A DNA stretch of 64,000 nt, taken from contig ONBW01000006.1 of the NCBI GenBank assembly GCA_900316165.1, forward strand, positions 62,001 to 126,000, in the 5' to 3' direction. The translations under genes were made by a program, and so were the position numbers. Each line of letters starts with the position of its first letter. Position 1 is the first letter of the stretch. Of this stretch, positions 55,841 through 64,000 are shown piece by piece. The notes below the pieces were generated by a model. The model was not told where the DNA came from and made no database searches. It saw only the letters and a program-made list of their open reading frames with translations. Source of the DNA: an uncultured Lachnospiraceae bacterium. Its GTDB lineage: Bacteria; Bacillota; Clostridia; Lachnospirales; Lachnospiraceae.

Positions 55841-57091
55841 TTACAGTTCATTTTCTTTAAGTGTTTCCAAAAAACGTTCTGTGATAAGCTTCCTGCTTCC
55901 CTCATTTAAGAATTTGGATTCTCTTGCGTCATCAATTGCCTCAGCAAGTGAAAGTGGAAGCTTAAGGTATTTCTTTCTCTCCTCATCAGTTATCAGATAT
56001 CCCTGTTTCTCAAGCGGCTCAGGAAGCTTTTCTCCATTCTTTATTCCAAGGAGTCCTGCCTGAAGAAGCATGGCAAAGGCGATATACGGATTTAACATCG
56101 AGTCTGGCGAACGCAGAATAATCGAAGTGTGTTTACCATGAACAAGTGGAACTCTGAACAGCCGCGACTCATTCTGTCTCGACCAGGTCACGTACTTAGG
56201 CGCTTCATTCTCACCAAATCTCAGATATGACTCTTTTCTCGGATTTAAGAAAACAGTGATATCGTCAATCCTGTTAAAAATACCCGCCATAAATGAAAAT
56301 ACCTTGTCAGGCTCTGTATCAAAAAGGTTCTGCGCCTCCCGGTAAAGACCGATTTTTACATGGAAACCATTTCCAGGCAGTCCCTCAAGAGGCTTTGGAT
56401 CGAAGGAGGCGGTAATTCCGTTTCTCGCTGCAATAGTCGTTACGACATTCTTATAGGTCATAAAATGGTCGGCACTCTGAAGAGCTCCAGCCTCTCTGAA
56501 TTCAATCTCGTTCTGTCCAGGACCAGCCTCATGATGACTTGAAATAGGAGGCACATCCATATCTGAAAGCGAAAGGCAGATCTCACGGCGGATATTCTCA
56601 CCACGGTCCAACGGGGCTACATCGAAGTAGGTTCCCTGATCCATTGGCTCCGCTGTAGGTATACCCTCCTCATCATTTTTAAAGAGATAGAACTCGCTTC
56701 TAAGTCCAAGTCTTGCAGTGAATCCCTCTTTTTTACATTCCTTTATGGTATCAGCAAGAAATTTTCTCGAGTCGTACGGGTAAGGTGAACCATCTGACGT
56801 GACTATATTACAGTAAAATCTGATTACCCTTCCTGTCTGTGGCCTCCATGGCAGCACTGAAAGTGTGGAAGAATCCGGCACGAGATATAGATCTCTGTAA
56901 TCCGGATCATCATAGCCAAGAATTCTAAAAGCATCAAAGGCTATTCCAGAATCAAAGGCCTGTGCCAGAACATCTGGCTGTATCGATATATTTTTGAGAT
57001 TACCAAGCATATCTGAAAATGCCAGTCTGACAAAGCGCACATCGTTTTCCTCTACGTATTCGAGCGCTTCCTGTTCTGTATATCCTGCCAT
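55841..57091 (-). CDS. glnA: Glutamine synthetase, divergent type I
   Basis: 416 residues from the ATG at 57091 (GAAAGGAAA upstream). Type I fold: beta-grasp N-terminus, then Glu-Phe-Tyr-Leu-Phe near 128, Gly-Pro-Gly-Gln-Asn-Glu-Ile-Glu near 193 and Arg-Val-Pro near 310. Differences from Bacillus GlnA: the ATP-loop region reads Gly-Asn-Gly-Phe-His-Val-Lys, the Asn-Ser-Tyr-Lys-Arg loop is Glu-Ser-Tyr-Leu-Arg, and the C-terminal 25-30 residues are missing. Glutamine synthesis is likely, but a related ligase cannot be excluded. Followed by the ANTAR gene. Confidence 0.85.
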   Translation of the reverse strand: MAGYTEQEALEYVEENDVRFVRLAFSDMLGNLKNISIQPDVLAQAFDSGIAFDAFRILGYDDPDYRDLYLVPDSSTLSVLPWRPQTGRVIRFYCNIVTSDGSPYPYDSRKFLADTIKECKKEGFTARLGLRSEFYLFKNDEEGIPTAEPMDQGTYFDVAPLDRGENIRREICLSLSDMDVPPISSHHEAGPGQNEIEFREAGALQSADHFMTYKNVVTTIAARNGITASFDPKPLEGLPGNGFHVKIGLYREAQNLFDTEPDKVFSFMAGIFNRIDDITVFLNPRKESYLRFGENEAPKYVTWSRQNESRLFRVPLVHGKHTSIILRSPDSMLNPYIAFAMLLQAGLLGIKNGEKLPEPLEKQGYLITDEERKKYLKLPLSLAEAIDDARESKFLNEGSRKLITERFLETLKENEL

Positions 57092-57121
57092 ACGTTTCCT
57101 TTCTGATGTCATAAAGCAATA

Positions 57122-57175
57122 CAAAAAATAAAAATTATAAATAAGCACCTATCCAAGACGCATTTGGACAGGTGC
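57122..57175 (-). terminator. Hairpin terminator in the glnA leader
   Basis: Read leftward: 12-bp stem GCACCTGTCCAA / TTGGATAGGTGC (one G-U), 7-base loop, then TTATTTATAATTTTTATTTTTT. It lies after a promoter and 30-80 bases before glnA, so it may be an attenuator; it could also simply end tpiA. Confidence 0.8.
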
Positions 57176-57198
57176 TTTTTAATTGATTGTATGATAAT

Positions 57199-57219
57199 CT
57201 ATCCTCCCTGTAAGGACAG
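57199..57219 (-). promoter_or_regulatory. Upstream hairpin of the glnA leader, alternative partner of the terminator
   Basis: Read leftward: CTGTCCT, loop TACAGGG, AGGATAG. The loop contains A and G three bases apart, close to the A1/G4 hexaloop rule for ANTAR targets. Its 3' arm GGATAG can instead pair with CTGTCC in the terminator stem, giving a possible antiterminator. Confidence 0.5.
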
Positions 57220-57234
57220 AAAACCAACTTAAGT

Positions 57235-57263
57235 ATTTTACTTCAACTGAAGTATAAAATCAA
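57235..57263 (-). promoter_or_regulatory. glnA promoter
   Basis: Read leftward: TTGATT (57258-57263), 17 bases, TAAAAT (57235-57240), just after tpiA. The implied leader before glnA is about 135 bases. Confidence 0.55.
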
Positions 57264-57271
57264 TAAGAAAA

Positions 57272-58021
57272 TCACTTATTGTAGTTAACAATCTGACCGA
57301 AATCCGGCTTAAGTGAAGCTCCACCGATAAGTCCACCATCGATATCAGGCTTTGCAAGAAGCTCCTTGCAGTTTCCAGCGTTCATAGAACCACCGTACTG
57401 GATGCGGATCTTCTCAGCTGTGTCTGTATCATAGATATCAGCAATAGTCTCACGGATAGCCTTGCAGACCTCCTCGGCCTGTTCAGCTGTAGCAGTCTTT
57501 CCTGTTCCGATAGCCCAGATAGGCTCATATGCGATAACCATAGAAGCTGCCTGCTCCTTTGAAATGCCTGAAAGGTCAAGCTTTATCTGCATACGGATCC
57601 AGTCAAGAGTAACGCCCTGCTCTCTCTGCTCAAGAGACTCTCCACAGCAAAGGATTGGAGTAAAGCCATACTCGAAGGCCTTCTTAACCTTTTTGTTAAG
57701 GAACTCATCTGTCTCGTTGAAGTAACCACGTCTCTCTGAGTGACCGATGATTACATACTCAACACCAGCATCCTTAAGCATTGGAGCTGAAATCTCACCT
57801 GTGTAAGCACCCTTGTCCTCGATATAGAGGTTCTCAGCGCCTACATGGACATTGGTTCCCTTTACTGCCTCTGCTACTGGTACGATATCAATAGATGGAA
57901 CACAGTAAACTACATCTACATCCGGATTATCTACCAGAGGCTTCAGAGTCTCAACGAGCTTTAATGCCTCGCTTGGAGTCTCGTTCATCTTCCAGTTTCC
58001 GGCAATTATCTTTTTTCTCAT
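57272..58021 (-). CDS. tpiA: Triose-phosphate isomerase
   Basis: 249 residues from the ATG at 58021 (AAAGGAG upstream). K11 (Gly-Asn-Trp-Lys), H94 (Ile-Ile-Gly-His-Ser-Glu) and E166 (Ala-Tyr-Glu-Pro-Ile-Trp) are the catalytic residues. Interconverts DHAP and glyceraldehyde-3-phosphate. Last gene of gap-pgk-tpiA, 16 bases after pgk. Confidence 0.97.
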   Translation of the reverse strand: MRKKIIAGNWKMNETPSEALKLVETLKPLVDNPDVDVVYCVPSIDIVPVAEAVKGTNVHVGAENLYIEDKGAYTGEISAPMLKDAGVEYVIIGHSERRGYFNETDEFLNKKVKKAFEYGFTPILCCGESLEQREQGVTLDWIRMQIKLDLSGISKEQAASMVIAYEPIWAIGTGKTATAEQAEEVCKAIRETIADIYDTDTAEKIRIQYGGSMNAGNCKELLAKPDIDGGLIGGASLKPDFGQIVNYNK

Positions 58022-58037
58022 TTCGGAATATTCTCCT

Positions 58038-59261
58038 TTACTTTTCGTCAGCTGCTGCGATTCCTGGGAGCTCCTTGCCCTCGAGGAATTCAAGTGAAGC
58101 ACCGCCACCAGTAGAGATGTGGCTCATCTTAGAACCAAGTCCCATCTGGTTAACGGCTGCTGCTGAATCACCGCCACCGATGATAGTTGTAGCATCAGCA
58201 TCTGCAAGAGCCTGTGCCACCTTAAGAGTACCAGCTGCAAGAGTTGGGTTCTCGAAAACGCCCATAGGTCCGTTCCAAACAACTGTCTTTGCAGAAGCAA
58301 CCTCTTTGGCATACATATCAGCAGTCTTAGGTCCGATGTCGCAGCCCTCCATATCATCTGGGATAGCTGTTATATCAACTACTGTGGTATCAACCTTTGC
58401 ATCGATTGGGTCTGGGAAATCCTTAACGGTTACAGCATCAACTGGGAGAAGAAGCTTCTTACCAAGCTTCTCTGCCTTCTCCATCATCTCCTTGCAGTAA
58501 TCGATCTTTGTATCGTCGCAGAGAGACTTACCAACTGAATAACCCTTTGCCTTAATGAAAGTATAAGCCATACCGCCGCCAATGATAAGTGTATCGCACT
58601 TCTCAAGAAGATTTGAGATAACGTTGAGCTTATCAGCAACCTTAGCACCGCCAAGGATAGCTACAAATGGACGAACAGGATTCTCGACAGCCTTTCCAAG
58701 GAAGTCGATCTCCTTCTGCATCAGGTAACCAACTACAGCCGGCTTACCCTCCTTGCGGAGCTCCTCAGCTACACCAACGTTTGAGCAGTGAGCTCTGTGA
58801 GCTGTTCCGAAAGCATCGTTTACGAAGACATCAGCGAGTGAAGCGAGATCCTTTGAGAAAGCCTCACCGTTCTTTGTCTCCTCTGGACGGAATCTGGTGT
58901 TCTCGAGAAGGATAACATCTCCGTCCTTCATAGCTGCAACTGCAGCCTTTGCGTTAGGACCAACGACCTCAGGATCAGCAGCGAACTTTACTTCCTGTCC
59001 TAAAAGTTCTGAAAGTCTCTTTGCTACAGGAGCAAGAGTCTTGGTCTTCTTATCCTCTTCTGTCTTAACCTTACCGAGGTGTGAGCAAAGGATAACCTTT
59101 CCACCATCGGCAATAAGCTTCTTAATCGTAGGAAGGGCAGCTACGAGTCTGTTCTCGTCTGTGATCTCACCATTCTTTAAAGGTACGTTGAAATCGCAGC
59201 GGCAGAGAACTCTCTTACCCTTAACATTGATATCATCAACTGATTTTTTATTAAGTCCCAT
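58038..59261 (-). CDS. pgk: Phosphoglycerate kinase
   Basis: 407 residues, slightly longer than the common 390-400. Arg-Cys-Asp-Phe-Asn-Val-Pro-Leu near residue 22, Asn-Asp-Ala-Phe-Gly near 150 and Gly-Gly-Gly-Asp-Ser-Ala near 370 mark both substrate domains. Makes ATP from 1,3-bisphosphoglycerate. AAAGGA precedes the ATG. Confidence 0.97.
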   Translation of the reverse strand: MGLNKKSVDDINVKGKRVLCRCDFNVPLKNGEITDENRLVAALPTIKKLIADGGKVILCSHLGKVKTEEDKKTKTLAPVAKRLSELLGQEVKFAADPEVVGPNAKAAVAAMKDGDVILLENTRFRPEETKNGEAFSKDLASLADVFVNDAFGTAHRAHCSNVGVAEELRKEGKPAVVGYLMQKEIDFLGKAVENPVRPFVAILGGAKVADKLNVISNLLEKCDTLIIGGGMAYTFIKAKGYSVGKSLCDDTKIDYCKEMMEKAEKLGKKLLLPVDAVTVKDFPDPIDAKVDTTVVDITAIPDDMEGCDIGPKTADMYAKEVASAKTVVWNGPMGVFENPTLAAGTLKVAQALADADATTIIGGGDSAAAVNQMGLGSKMSHISTGGGASLEFLEGKELPGIAAADEK

Positions 59262-59293
59262 TTTAAAAATCCTTTCATCAAAAGAAAACGAGC

Positions 59294-59310
59294 CCGGTCC
59301 TTGAGACCGG
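59294..59310 (-). other. Intercistronic hairpin between gap and pgk
   Basis: Read leftward: CCGGTC, loop TCAAG, GACCGG, then GCTCGTTTTCTTTTG. The stem is short and the T-run starts four bases away, so it may be a partial terminator or a processing/stability element. Confidence 0.55.
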
Positions 59311-59344
59311 ACCCTTTAAAGTCCTGATTAGATACGAGACTTCA

Positions 59345-60352
59345 TTATTTGATCAGTGAACCAAAGTACTTGATTGTACGGCACATCTGAGTTGTGTAAG
59401 AATTCTCGTTATCATACCATGAAACTACCTGAACTAATGTATCATCACCCATAGGAAGAACCTTAGTCTGTGTAGCATCGAAGATTGAACCAGCTGTGCT
59501 GTTGATGATATCTGAAGAAACGATCTCATCCTCGTTGTACTCGAACGACTCTGTCTCTTCCTTCTTCATCTGAGCGTTGATCTGGTCAACTGTAACCTTA
59601 CCAGTAACAACTGCGTCAAGGATTGTTGTAGAACCTGTAGCGGTCGGAACACGCTGAGCAGCTCCGTTAAGCTTTCCATCAAGCTCTGGAAGTACAAGAC
59701 CGATAGCCTTTGCAGCACCTGAAGAAGCTGGAGTGATGTTCATAGCAGCTGCTCTTGAACGACGAAGGTTACCCTTTCTCTGTGGTCCATCAAGGATCAT
59801 CTGGTCACCAGTGTAAGCATGAACTGTTGTCATGAAACCGCTCTTGATAGGAGCCAGGTCATTTAATCCCTTAGCCATAGGTGCAAGGCAGTTAGTTGTG
59901 CATGATGCAGCAGAAATAATCTGATCATCAGCAGTAAGTGTCTTGTGGTTAACATTGTAAACGATAGTCTTGAGGTCGTTTCCAGCAGGTGCTGAGATAA
60001 CTACATGCTTAGCTCCAGCATTGATGTGAGCCATTGACTTCTCTTTTGATGTATAGAATCCTGTGCACTCAAGAACAACATCGATATCAAGCTTCTTCCA
60101 AGGAAGGTTAGCTGCGTCCTTCTCCTTGTAGATCTCGATCTCTTTGCCGTTTACGATGATTGAATGATCTGTGCTCTCAACCTTTCCGTTGTATCTTCCG
60201 TGTGTTGTATCATACTTAAGAAGATATGCGAGCATCTCAGGGCTGGTTAAATCGTTGATAGCTACAACATCATAACCCTCTGCCTGGAACATCTGACGGA
60301 ATGCAAGACGACCGATACGTCCAAATCCATTGATTGCTACTCTAACTGCCAT
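59345..60352 (-). CDS. gap: Glyceraldehyde-3-phosphate dehydrogenase
   Basis: 335 residues. NAD loop Gly-Phe-Gly-Arg-Ile-Gly near 9; catalytic C151 (Ala-Ser-Cys-Thr-Thr-Asn) and H178. Asp34 in Ile-Asn-Asp-Leu suggests NAD rather than NADP. AGGAGG precedes the ATG. First gene of the triose operon; no cggR regulator gene is upstream in the window. Confidence 0.97.
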   Translation of the reverse strand: MAVRVAINGFGRIGRLAFRQMFQAEGYDVVAINDLTSPEMLAYLLKYDTTHGRYNGKVESTDHSIIVNGKEIEIYKEKDAANLPWKKLDIDVVLECTGFYTSKEKSMAHINAGAKHVVISAPAGNDLKTIVYNVNHKTLTADDQIISAASCTTNCLAPMAKGLNDLAPIKSGFMTTVHAYTGDQMILDGPQRKGNLRRSRAAAMNITPASSGAAKAIGLVLPELDGKLNGAAQRVPTATGSTTILDAVVTGKVTVDQINAQMKKEETESFEYNEDEIVSSDIINSTAGSIFDATQTKVLPMGDDTLVQVVSWYDNENSYTTQMCRTIKYFGSLIK

Positions 60353-60418
60353 TTGTTAATTCCTCCTACGAAAAATTATTTTGTTTTGTCAGTGGAACAA
60401 TTTCCATAAACATTTTAT

Positions 60419-60447
60419 ATAATAACGGTTTTCATTTGATTTTGCAA
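60419..60447 (-). promoter_or_regulatory. gap-pgk-tpiA promoter
   Basis: Read leftward: TTGCAA (60442-60447), 17 bases, TATTAT (60419-60424). The leader carries a short dyad TGGAA...TTCCA near 60391-60405. The rest of 60353-60514 shows only a weak hairpin (CCTG/CAGG) past the PHP gene. Confidence 0.65.
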
Positions 60448-60514
60448 CCCTTGATTTCAAGTTTGATAAAGATTTAACGTAATTTTTTAAATCAGCCTGG
60501 ATTCAGGATGAAAT

Positions 60515-61327
60515 TTATACTATCTCTATTTTTTGAGGCTGCCTCTTCACATAGACATTTATGTACCTAAAGCCTATGTCCTTAAGCTTACAAGATACCT
60601 CAGCGAAATGGTCACCAACAGTATCTGGAGCGTGCGCGTCGGCCCCAAGAGTTATATCCCTGCCGCCTAAGTCATAGTAAAACTTTAAAATCTGATACGA
60701 TGGATTTGGTTCTGTCATGCCGTATCTGAAGGCTCCGGTATTTACCTCAAGTGATTTACCATGCATGATAAGATGCTTAAGTATCGCTTCAATCTGATCC
60801 TTATAGTCAGAAAATACTAAAGGCTCATTGAAGTATTTAAGTCCATAGCGCACCACATAGTCGAGGTGTCCTAAGGTATCGTACTCATCGAACGCGCGGA
60901 TATTCTCAAGCACCTGGTCGAAATACCTGTGATAAGCATCAGCTGCACTGATTCCATCATAGAATTCCTTATAGTAAGGATCCTTGCCATCTACGGCATG
61001 TACAGAGCCGATTACGAAATCAAACGGGTACTTATGTACAAGCTCATGATGCTTAGGCGCCAGATACGGCTGAAGTCCCATCTCCACACCGATATAGATC
61101 TTAAAATCATTTGTCTCATTAAAGGCCTTGATCTGGGGCATCTCGCTCCAGTATTTATCAAAATCCAGGTCAAAGAGATGCGGCTCCTCCTGATAGTCGA
61201 TATCGAGATGATCAGTAAAGCAAAGTCCGCCCAGACCATTTTTCTTTGCCGCATTTATCATATCAATCGGATCTGCATCGCTGTCACCTGAAAAACAGGT
61301 ATGCATATGAGTATCAAAATACATCAC
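60515..61327 (-). CDS. PHP-domain phosphatase, histidinol-phosphatase type
   Basis: 270 residues. PHP motifs: Asp-Thr-His-Met-His near residue 5, Thr-Asp-His-Leu-Asp near 38, Gly-Ser-Val-His near 105, His-Leu-Asp near 155, and Gly-Ala-Asp-Ala-His near 235, giving the metal site of HisJ/HisK-type phosphatases. It would dephosphorylate histidinol phosphate, but no his genes are near, so a different phosphate ester is possible. It directly abuts mnmA. Confidence 0.82.
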   Translation of the reverse strand: MMYFDTHMHTCFSGDSDADPIDMINAAKKNGLGGLCFTDHLDIDYQEEPHLFDLDFDKYWSEMPQIKAFNETNDFKIYIGVEMGLQPYLAPKHHELVHKYPFDFVIGSVHAVDGKDPYYKEFYDGISAADAYHRYFDQVLENIRAFDEYDTLGHLDYVVRYGLKYFNEPLVFSDYKDQIEAILKHLIMHGKSLEVNTGAFRYGMTEPNPSYQILKFYYDLGGRDITLGADAHAPDTVGDHFAEVSCKLKDIGFRYINVYVKRQPQKIEIV

Positions 61328-62407
61328 TTAACACCTCCCGTAGATAACTCCACCGCCAGCCACATAGTCTCCGTCATAGAGGACAAGTGCCTGCCCCGGA
61401 GTGACAGCTCTTACTTTTTTTTCGAACTTTACCTTTAAAAAATCACCGTCATAGGCCACATGACACGGCGTACCAGGATCTGAGTAGCGGATTTTTCCTA
61501 TGTATGTCTTCTCCGGAGAAAAGCTTTCCTCACTCATATAGACGAGATCAGATGCCGTGAGACTATCAGTAAACAGCTCCTCATTTTCACCGAGCACAAC
61601 CTCGTTTTTCGTGACATTAAGGCTCTGTACAAAAACACGGTGTCCGAAGGCTATGCCAAGTCCTTTTCTCTGACCTATAGTGTAGTGGGTGATTCCCTTG
61701 TGTTTTCCAAGGATATTACCATCCTTATCCACATAATTTCCCTCACCCGGAGCCTCACCTCCGAGCTCACTGTCTAAAAATGCGCCTGTATCTCCATCAG
61801 GAATAAAGCAGACGTCCTCACTGTCCCTCTTGTGTGCTACGGGAAGGCCGGCCTCCTCGGCTATTTTTCTTACAGTGGGCTTGTCATAGTCGCCAATAGG
61901 CATAAGAGTGTGCCTAAGCTGCTCCTGCGTCAGATTATAGAGCACATAGGTCTGGTCCTTTTCGGCAGTGACAGAATTTTTTATAGCAACTCTACCATTT
62001 GGAAGTGTCTCAATCCTCGCATAGTGACCTGTAGCTATATAGTCAGCTCCGATATCGAGACTTCTCTTTAAGAGTCCCTCCCACTTTATATACCTGTTGC
62101 AGGCGATGCATGGATTTGGAGTTCTGCCGTGCTTATACTCGTCTACGAAATAATCCATCACATACTTACGGAAATCTTCCTTGAAGTTCATCACATAGTA
62201 TGGGATTCCAAGAACTCCGGCGACTCTTCTCGCATCCTCTACCGCAGACAGGCCGCAGCAGCCTCTCTCCTCGAGACGGCAGGCAGCGTCCTCGCTCTGC
62301 CAGATCTGCATAGTGACTCCTATGACTTCGTATCCCTGTTTTTTTAATAAATAAGCGGCGACTGAAGAATCCACGCCACCGCTCATGCCAACTACTACCT
62401 TAGCCAT
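61328..62407 (-). CDS. mnmA: tRNA-specific 2-thiouridylase MnmA
   Basis: 359 residues from the ATG at 62407, which overlaps the cysteine desulfurase end by 8 bases. PP-loop Ser-Gly-Gly-Val-Asp-Ser-Ser (9-15); catalytic Cys pair C103 (Asn-Pro-Cys-Ile-Ala-Cys) and C200 (Asp-Val-Cys-Phe-Ile). Thiolates U34 of Glu, Gln and Lys tRNAs with sulfur from the adjacent desulfurase. Confidence 0.95.
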   Translation of the reverse strand: MAKVVVGMSGGVDSSVAAYLLKKQGYEVIGVTMQIWQSEDAACRLEERGCCGLSAVEDARRVAGVLGIPYYVMNFKEDFRKYVMDYFVDEYKHGRTPNPCIACNRYIKWEGLLKRSLDIGADYIATGHYARIETLPNGRVAIKNSVTAEKDQTYVLYNLTQEQLRHTLMPIGDYDKPTVRKIAEEAGLPVAHKRDSEDVCFIPDGDTGAFLDSELGGEAPGEGNYVDKDGNILGKHKGITHYTIGQRKGLGIAFGHRVFVQSLNVTKNEVVLGENEELFTDSLTASDLVYMSEESFSPEKTYIGKIRYSDPGTPCHVAYDGDFLKVKFEKKVRAVTPGQALVLYDGDYVAGGGVIYGRC

Positions 62408-63578
62408 TTTTTTCCAGATAATCCTGATAAAATAAATTCGTACTGCGAAGCATCTCAACTGTCTCCTTAAGAACATCGACAGTCTTATCAAGCTCTTCCT
62501 TTGTCGTCGCATCAGAAAGAGTAAAACGGAGAGACTCCCTTGCCTCTGTCTCATCCCGTCCTATAGCAAGAAGGACATGTGACGGATCGATACTTCCAGC
62601 CGTGCAGGCTGAACCGCTTGAAGCCGCAATGCCTTTCTGGTCGAGCATTATGAGCTCTGACTCAGCTTCTACGAATTTAAAACCAATATTTGCATTCCCC
62701 GGAAGCCTGTCATCTCCCGAAGCACCATTTACATACGTAAATGGAATTTCATCTAAAACCTTTTTTATGAAATAATCACGAAGCGACGATTCCTGCTGCA
62801 TTCTCTCATTAATAGTTGAAGCAGCAAGCTCACAGGCCTTACCAAATCCTACAATACCAGGGACATTCTCAGTTCCCGCTCTCTTGTTTCTCTCCTGTCC
62901 TCCGCCATGAATAAGCGACCTGATACGGCTGGCCTTAGGACTTAAGTAGAGAAGCCCGACACCCTTTGGCCCGTAGATTTTATGAGCACTGGCAGAAAGC
63001 AGGTCGATATTCATCTGATCAGGGTCTATAGGCAGCTGTCCAAAGGCCTGCACAGCATCAGTATGAAAGAGGATACCATGCTCATGTGCGATACAACCTA
63101 TCTCCTCAATCGGCTCTATAGTGCCTATCTCGTTATTTGCGAACATCACAGAGATAAGAATCGTATCGTCTCTTATGGCCTCTTCAACCTGCTCAGGAGT
63201 TACAAACCCCTTCTCATCTACAGGAAGAAAGGTAACCTCAAAACCCTCATCCTCTAAAGCTTTCATCGTATTTATCACAGCCGGATGCTCTATCGCAGTT
63301 GTTATCAGATGATGTCCCTTGCCCTTAAGCATCTGTGCCGTCTTTATGATAGCCCAGTTGTCAGACTCCGAGCCTCCCGATGTGAAAAATATACGCTCAG
63401 CCTTAGTGTGCAAAAGAGCCGCAGCCCTGTCCCTTGCCACATCAATTGCGTATTTACTTTTATTTCCTAGCTCATAGACAGCAGACGCATTCCCGTAATA
63501 CTCGCGGAAGTACGGCATCATCTCATCAAGAACTTCCTGCTTCATCTGCGTCGTAGCTGCATTATCCAAGTAAATCAC
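62400..63578 (-). CDS. Cysteine desulfurase (NifS/IscS family, YrvO-like)
   Basis: 392 residues from a GTG start at 63578. PLP lysine K200 (Ala-His-Lys), H98 and the catalytic C325 on the long loop Ser-Ser-Gly-Ser-Ala-Cys-Thr-Ala-Gly. Supplies persulfide sulfur. In Bacillus the YrvO-MnmA pair is dedicated to tRNA thiolation; the same 8-base overlap coupling is seen here. No iscU is adjacent. Confidence 0.93.
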   Translation of the reverse strand: MIYLDNAATTQMKQEVLDEMMPYFREYYGNASAVYELGNKSKYAIDVARDRAAALLHTKAERIFFTSGGSESDNWAIIKTAQMLKGKGHHLITTAIEHPAVINTMKALEDEGFEVTFLPVDEKGFVTPEQVEEAIRDDTILISVMFANNEIGTIEPIEEIGCIAHEHGILFHTDAVQAFGQLPIDPDQMNIDLLSASAHKIYGPKGVGLLYLSPKASRIRSLIHGGGQERNKRAGTENVPGIVGFGKACELAASTINERMQQESSLRDYFIKKVLDEIPFTYVNGASGDDRLPGNANIGFKFVEAESELIMLDQKGIAASSGSACTAGSIDPSHVLLAIGRDETEARESLRFTLSDATTKEELDKTVDVLKETVEMLRSTNLFYQDYLEKNG

Positions 63579-64000
63579 TTTTTTTCAAGCCTCTGTCTTA
63601 CTGCTTCAAAAGCTACAACTCCACATGATACCGAAGCGTTTAAGGAATCGATATCTCCAAAGGTAGGAATTCTTACTACAGCGTCGCACTTTTCCTTTAC
63701 GAGCTTTGAAATACCCTTGCCCTCGTTTCCGATGACTATGGCAAGAGGTCCGGTAAGAGCTGTCTTATAGATGCTCTCGCCGTCTAAGTCGCAGGCGTAG
63801 ATCCAGACACCCTTTTCCTTAAGTTCATCAATAGTCCTTGAGAGATTTGTAACCTTAGCTACAGGAACGTAGGCAATAGCTCCGGCTGAAGCCTTTACAG
63901 CTGAGGCGGTAAGGCCTGCTGCCCTGTTCTTTGGAATAATGACGCCATCGGCACCGGCCATATCGGCCGTACGGATAATAGCTCCGAGGTTGTGCGGATC
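63575..64000 (-). CDS. SpoU/TrmH-family rRNA or tRNA 2'-O-methyltransferase, 5' end cut by window edge
   Basis: 142 codons of the C-terminal part are visible, entering the window at Asp-Pro-His-Asn-Leu-Gly-Ala-Ile-Ile-Arg-Thr-Ala (SpoU motif 1). Motif 2 Ile-Gly-Asn-Glu-Gly-Lys-Gly-Ile and motif 3 Ser-Leu-Asn-Ala-Ser-Val are present, forming the knotted SAM site. RlmB is the likeliest member. The stop overlaps the desulfurase GTG start. Confidence 0.9.
   Translation of the reverse strand, partial: DPHNLGAIIRTADMAGADGVIIPKNRAAGLTASAVKASAGAIAYVPVAKVTNLSRTIDELKEKGVWIYACDLDGESIYKTALTGPLAIVIGNEGKGISKLVKEKCDAVVRIPTFGDIDSLNASVSCGVVAFEAVRQRLEKK

Overview
The window looks like a chromosomal segment of an anaerobic, low-to-medium-GC Firmicute, most likely class Clostridia and probably Lachnospiraceae-like. 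The evidence is a complete Rnf ferredoxin:NAD+ oxidoreductase operon in the order C-D-G-E-A-B, an hrcA-grpE-dnaK-dnaJ operon with a CIRCE operator, clear Gram-positive Shine-Dalgarno sites, TTGACA/TATAAT-type promoters with 17-bp spacing, a GerMN lipoprotein, an acetyl-CoA type MetA and a glutamine synthetase/ANTAR pair. No rRNA, prophage, IS element or CRISPR array is visible. One tRNA (Arg, anticodon CCG) is present. No gap between genes exceeds about 300 bases; the two largest (43179-43472 and 44712-44985) are both rich in signals.

Layout. 1-7716: a small-molecule module. A 2Fe-2S protein (cut by the left edge) and RidA run leftward. Divergently, a LysR regulator, a polar amino-acid ABC transporter (ATPase, binding lipoprotein, two permeases), a cytidylate-kinase-like protein, a 2-hydroxyacid dehydrogenase-like protein and an AEC-type exporter run rightward. 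7791-9162: an ECF sigma/RsiV-like anti-sigma pair behind its own ECF-type promoter. 9383-16090: an NSS transporter and the rnf operon. 16277-22665: thiT, HD-GYP protein, Lon-like AAA+ ATPase, xpaC-like, telA and a short proB, all on the minus strand. 22788-27791: heat-shock operon. 27958-31031: hemW and lepA, back to back with rpsT (31250). 31566-35663: holA, an HD hydrolase and comEC.

35647-39293: comEA, a WalR/PhoB-type regulator, its histidine kinase and a double-GerMN lipoprotein. 39378-44711: GNAT-argJ-argB-argD facing argG across a region with three ARG boxes. 44721-44940: a 220-bp nested fold-back element. 44986-50091: metA, ligA, an RluF-like synthase and an SH3-domain surface protein. 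50124-53489: tRNA-Arg, aroK, aroD and, divergently, aroF and aroE. 53554-57091: pyrG, an ANTAR regulator and glnA. 57272-60352: the triose-phosphate operon gap-pgk-tpiA. 60515-64000: a PHP phosphatase, mnmA, a cysteine desulfurase and a SpoU methyltransferase cut by the right edge.

The best leads for undescribed biology are: (a) the fold-back element between argG and metA; (b) the lepA leader, where two heptamer-repeat tracts can pair and whose promoter shares its -35 region with rpsT; (c) the glnA leader, with mutually exclusive hairpins next to an ANTAR antiterminator gene; (d) the HD-GYP/Lon-like AAA+ (altered Walker B)/XpaC/TelA cluster; (e) the comEA-regulator-kinase-GerMN operon, which resembles actinobacterial MtrAB-LpqB; and (f) the RidA/2-hydroxyacid dehydrogenase transport module. 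All calls were made by reading the sequence; no database search or folding program was run.
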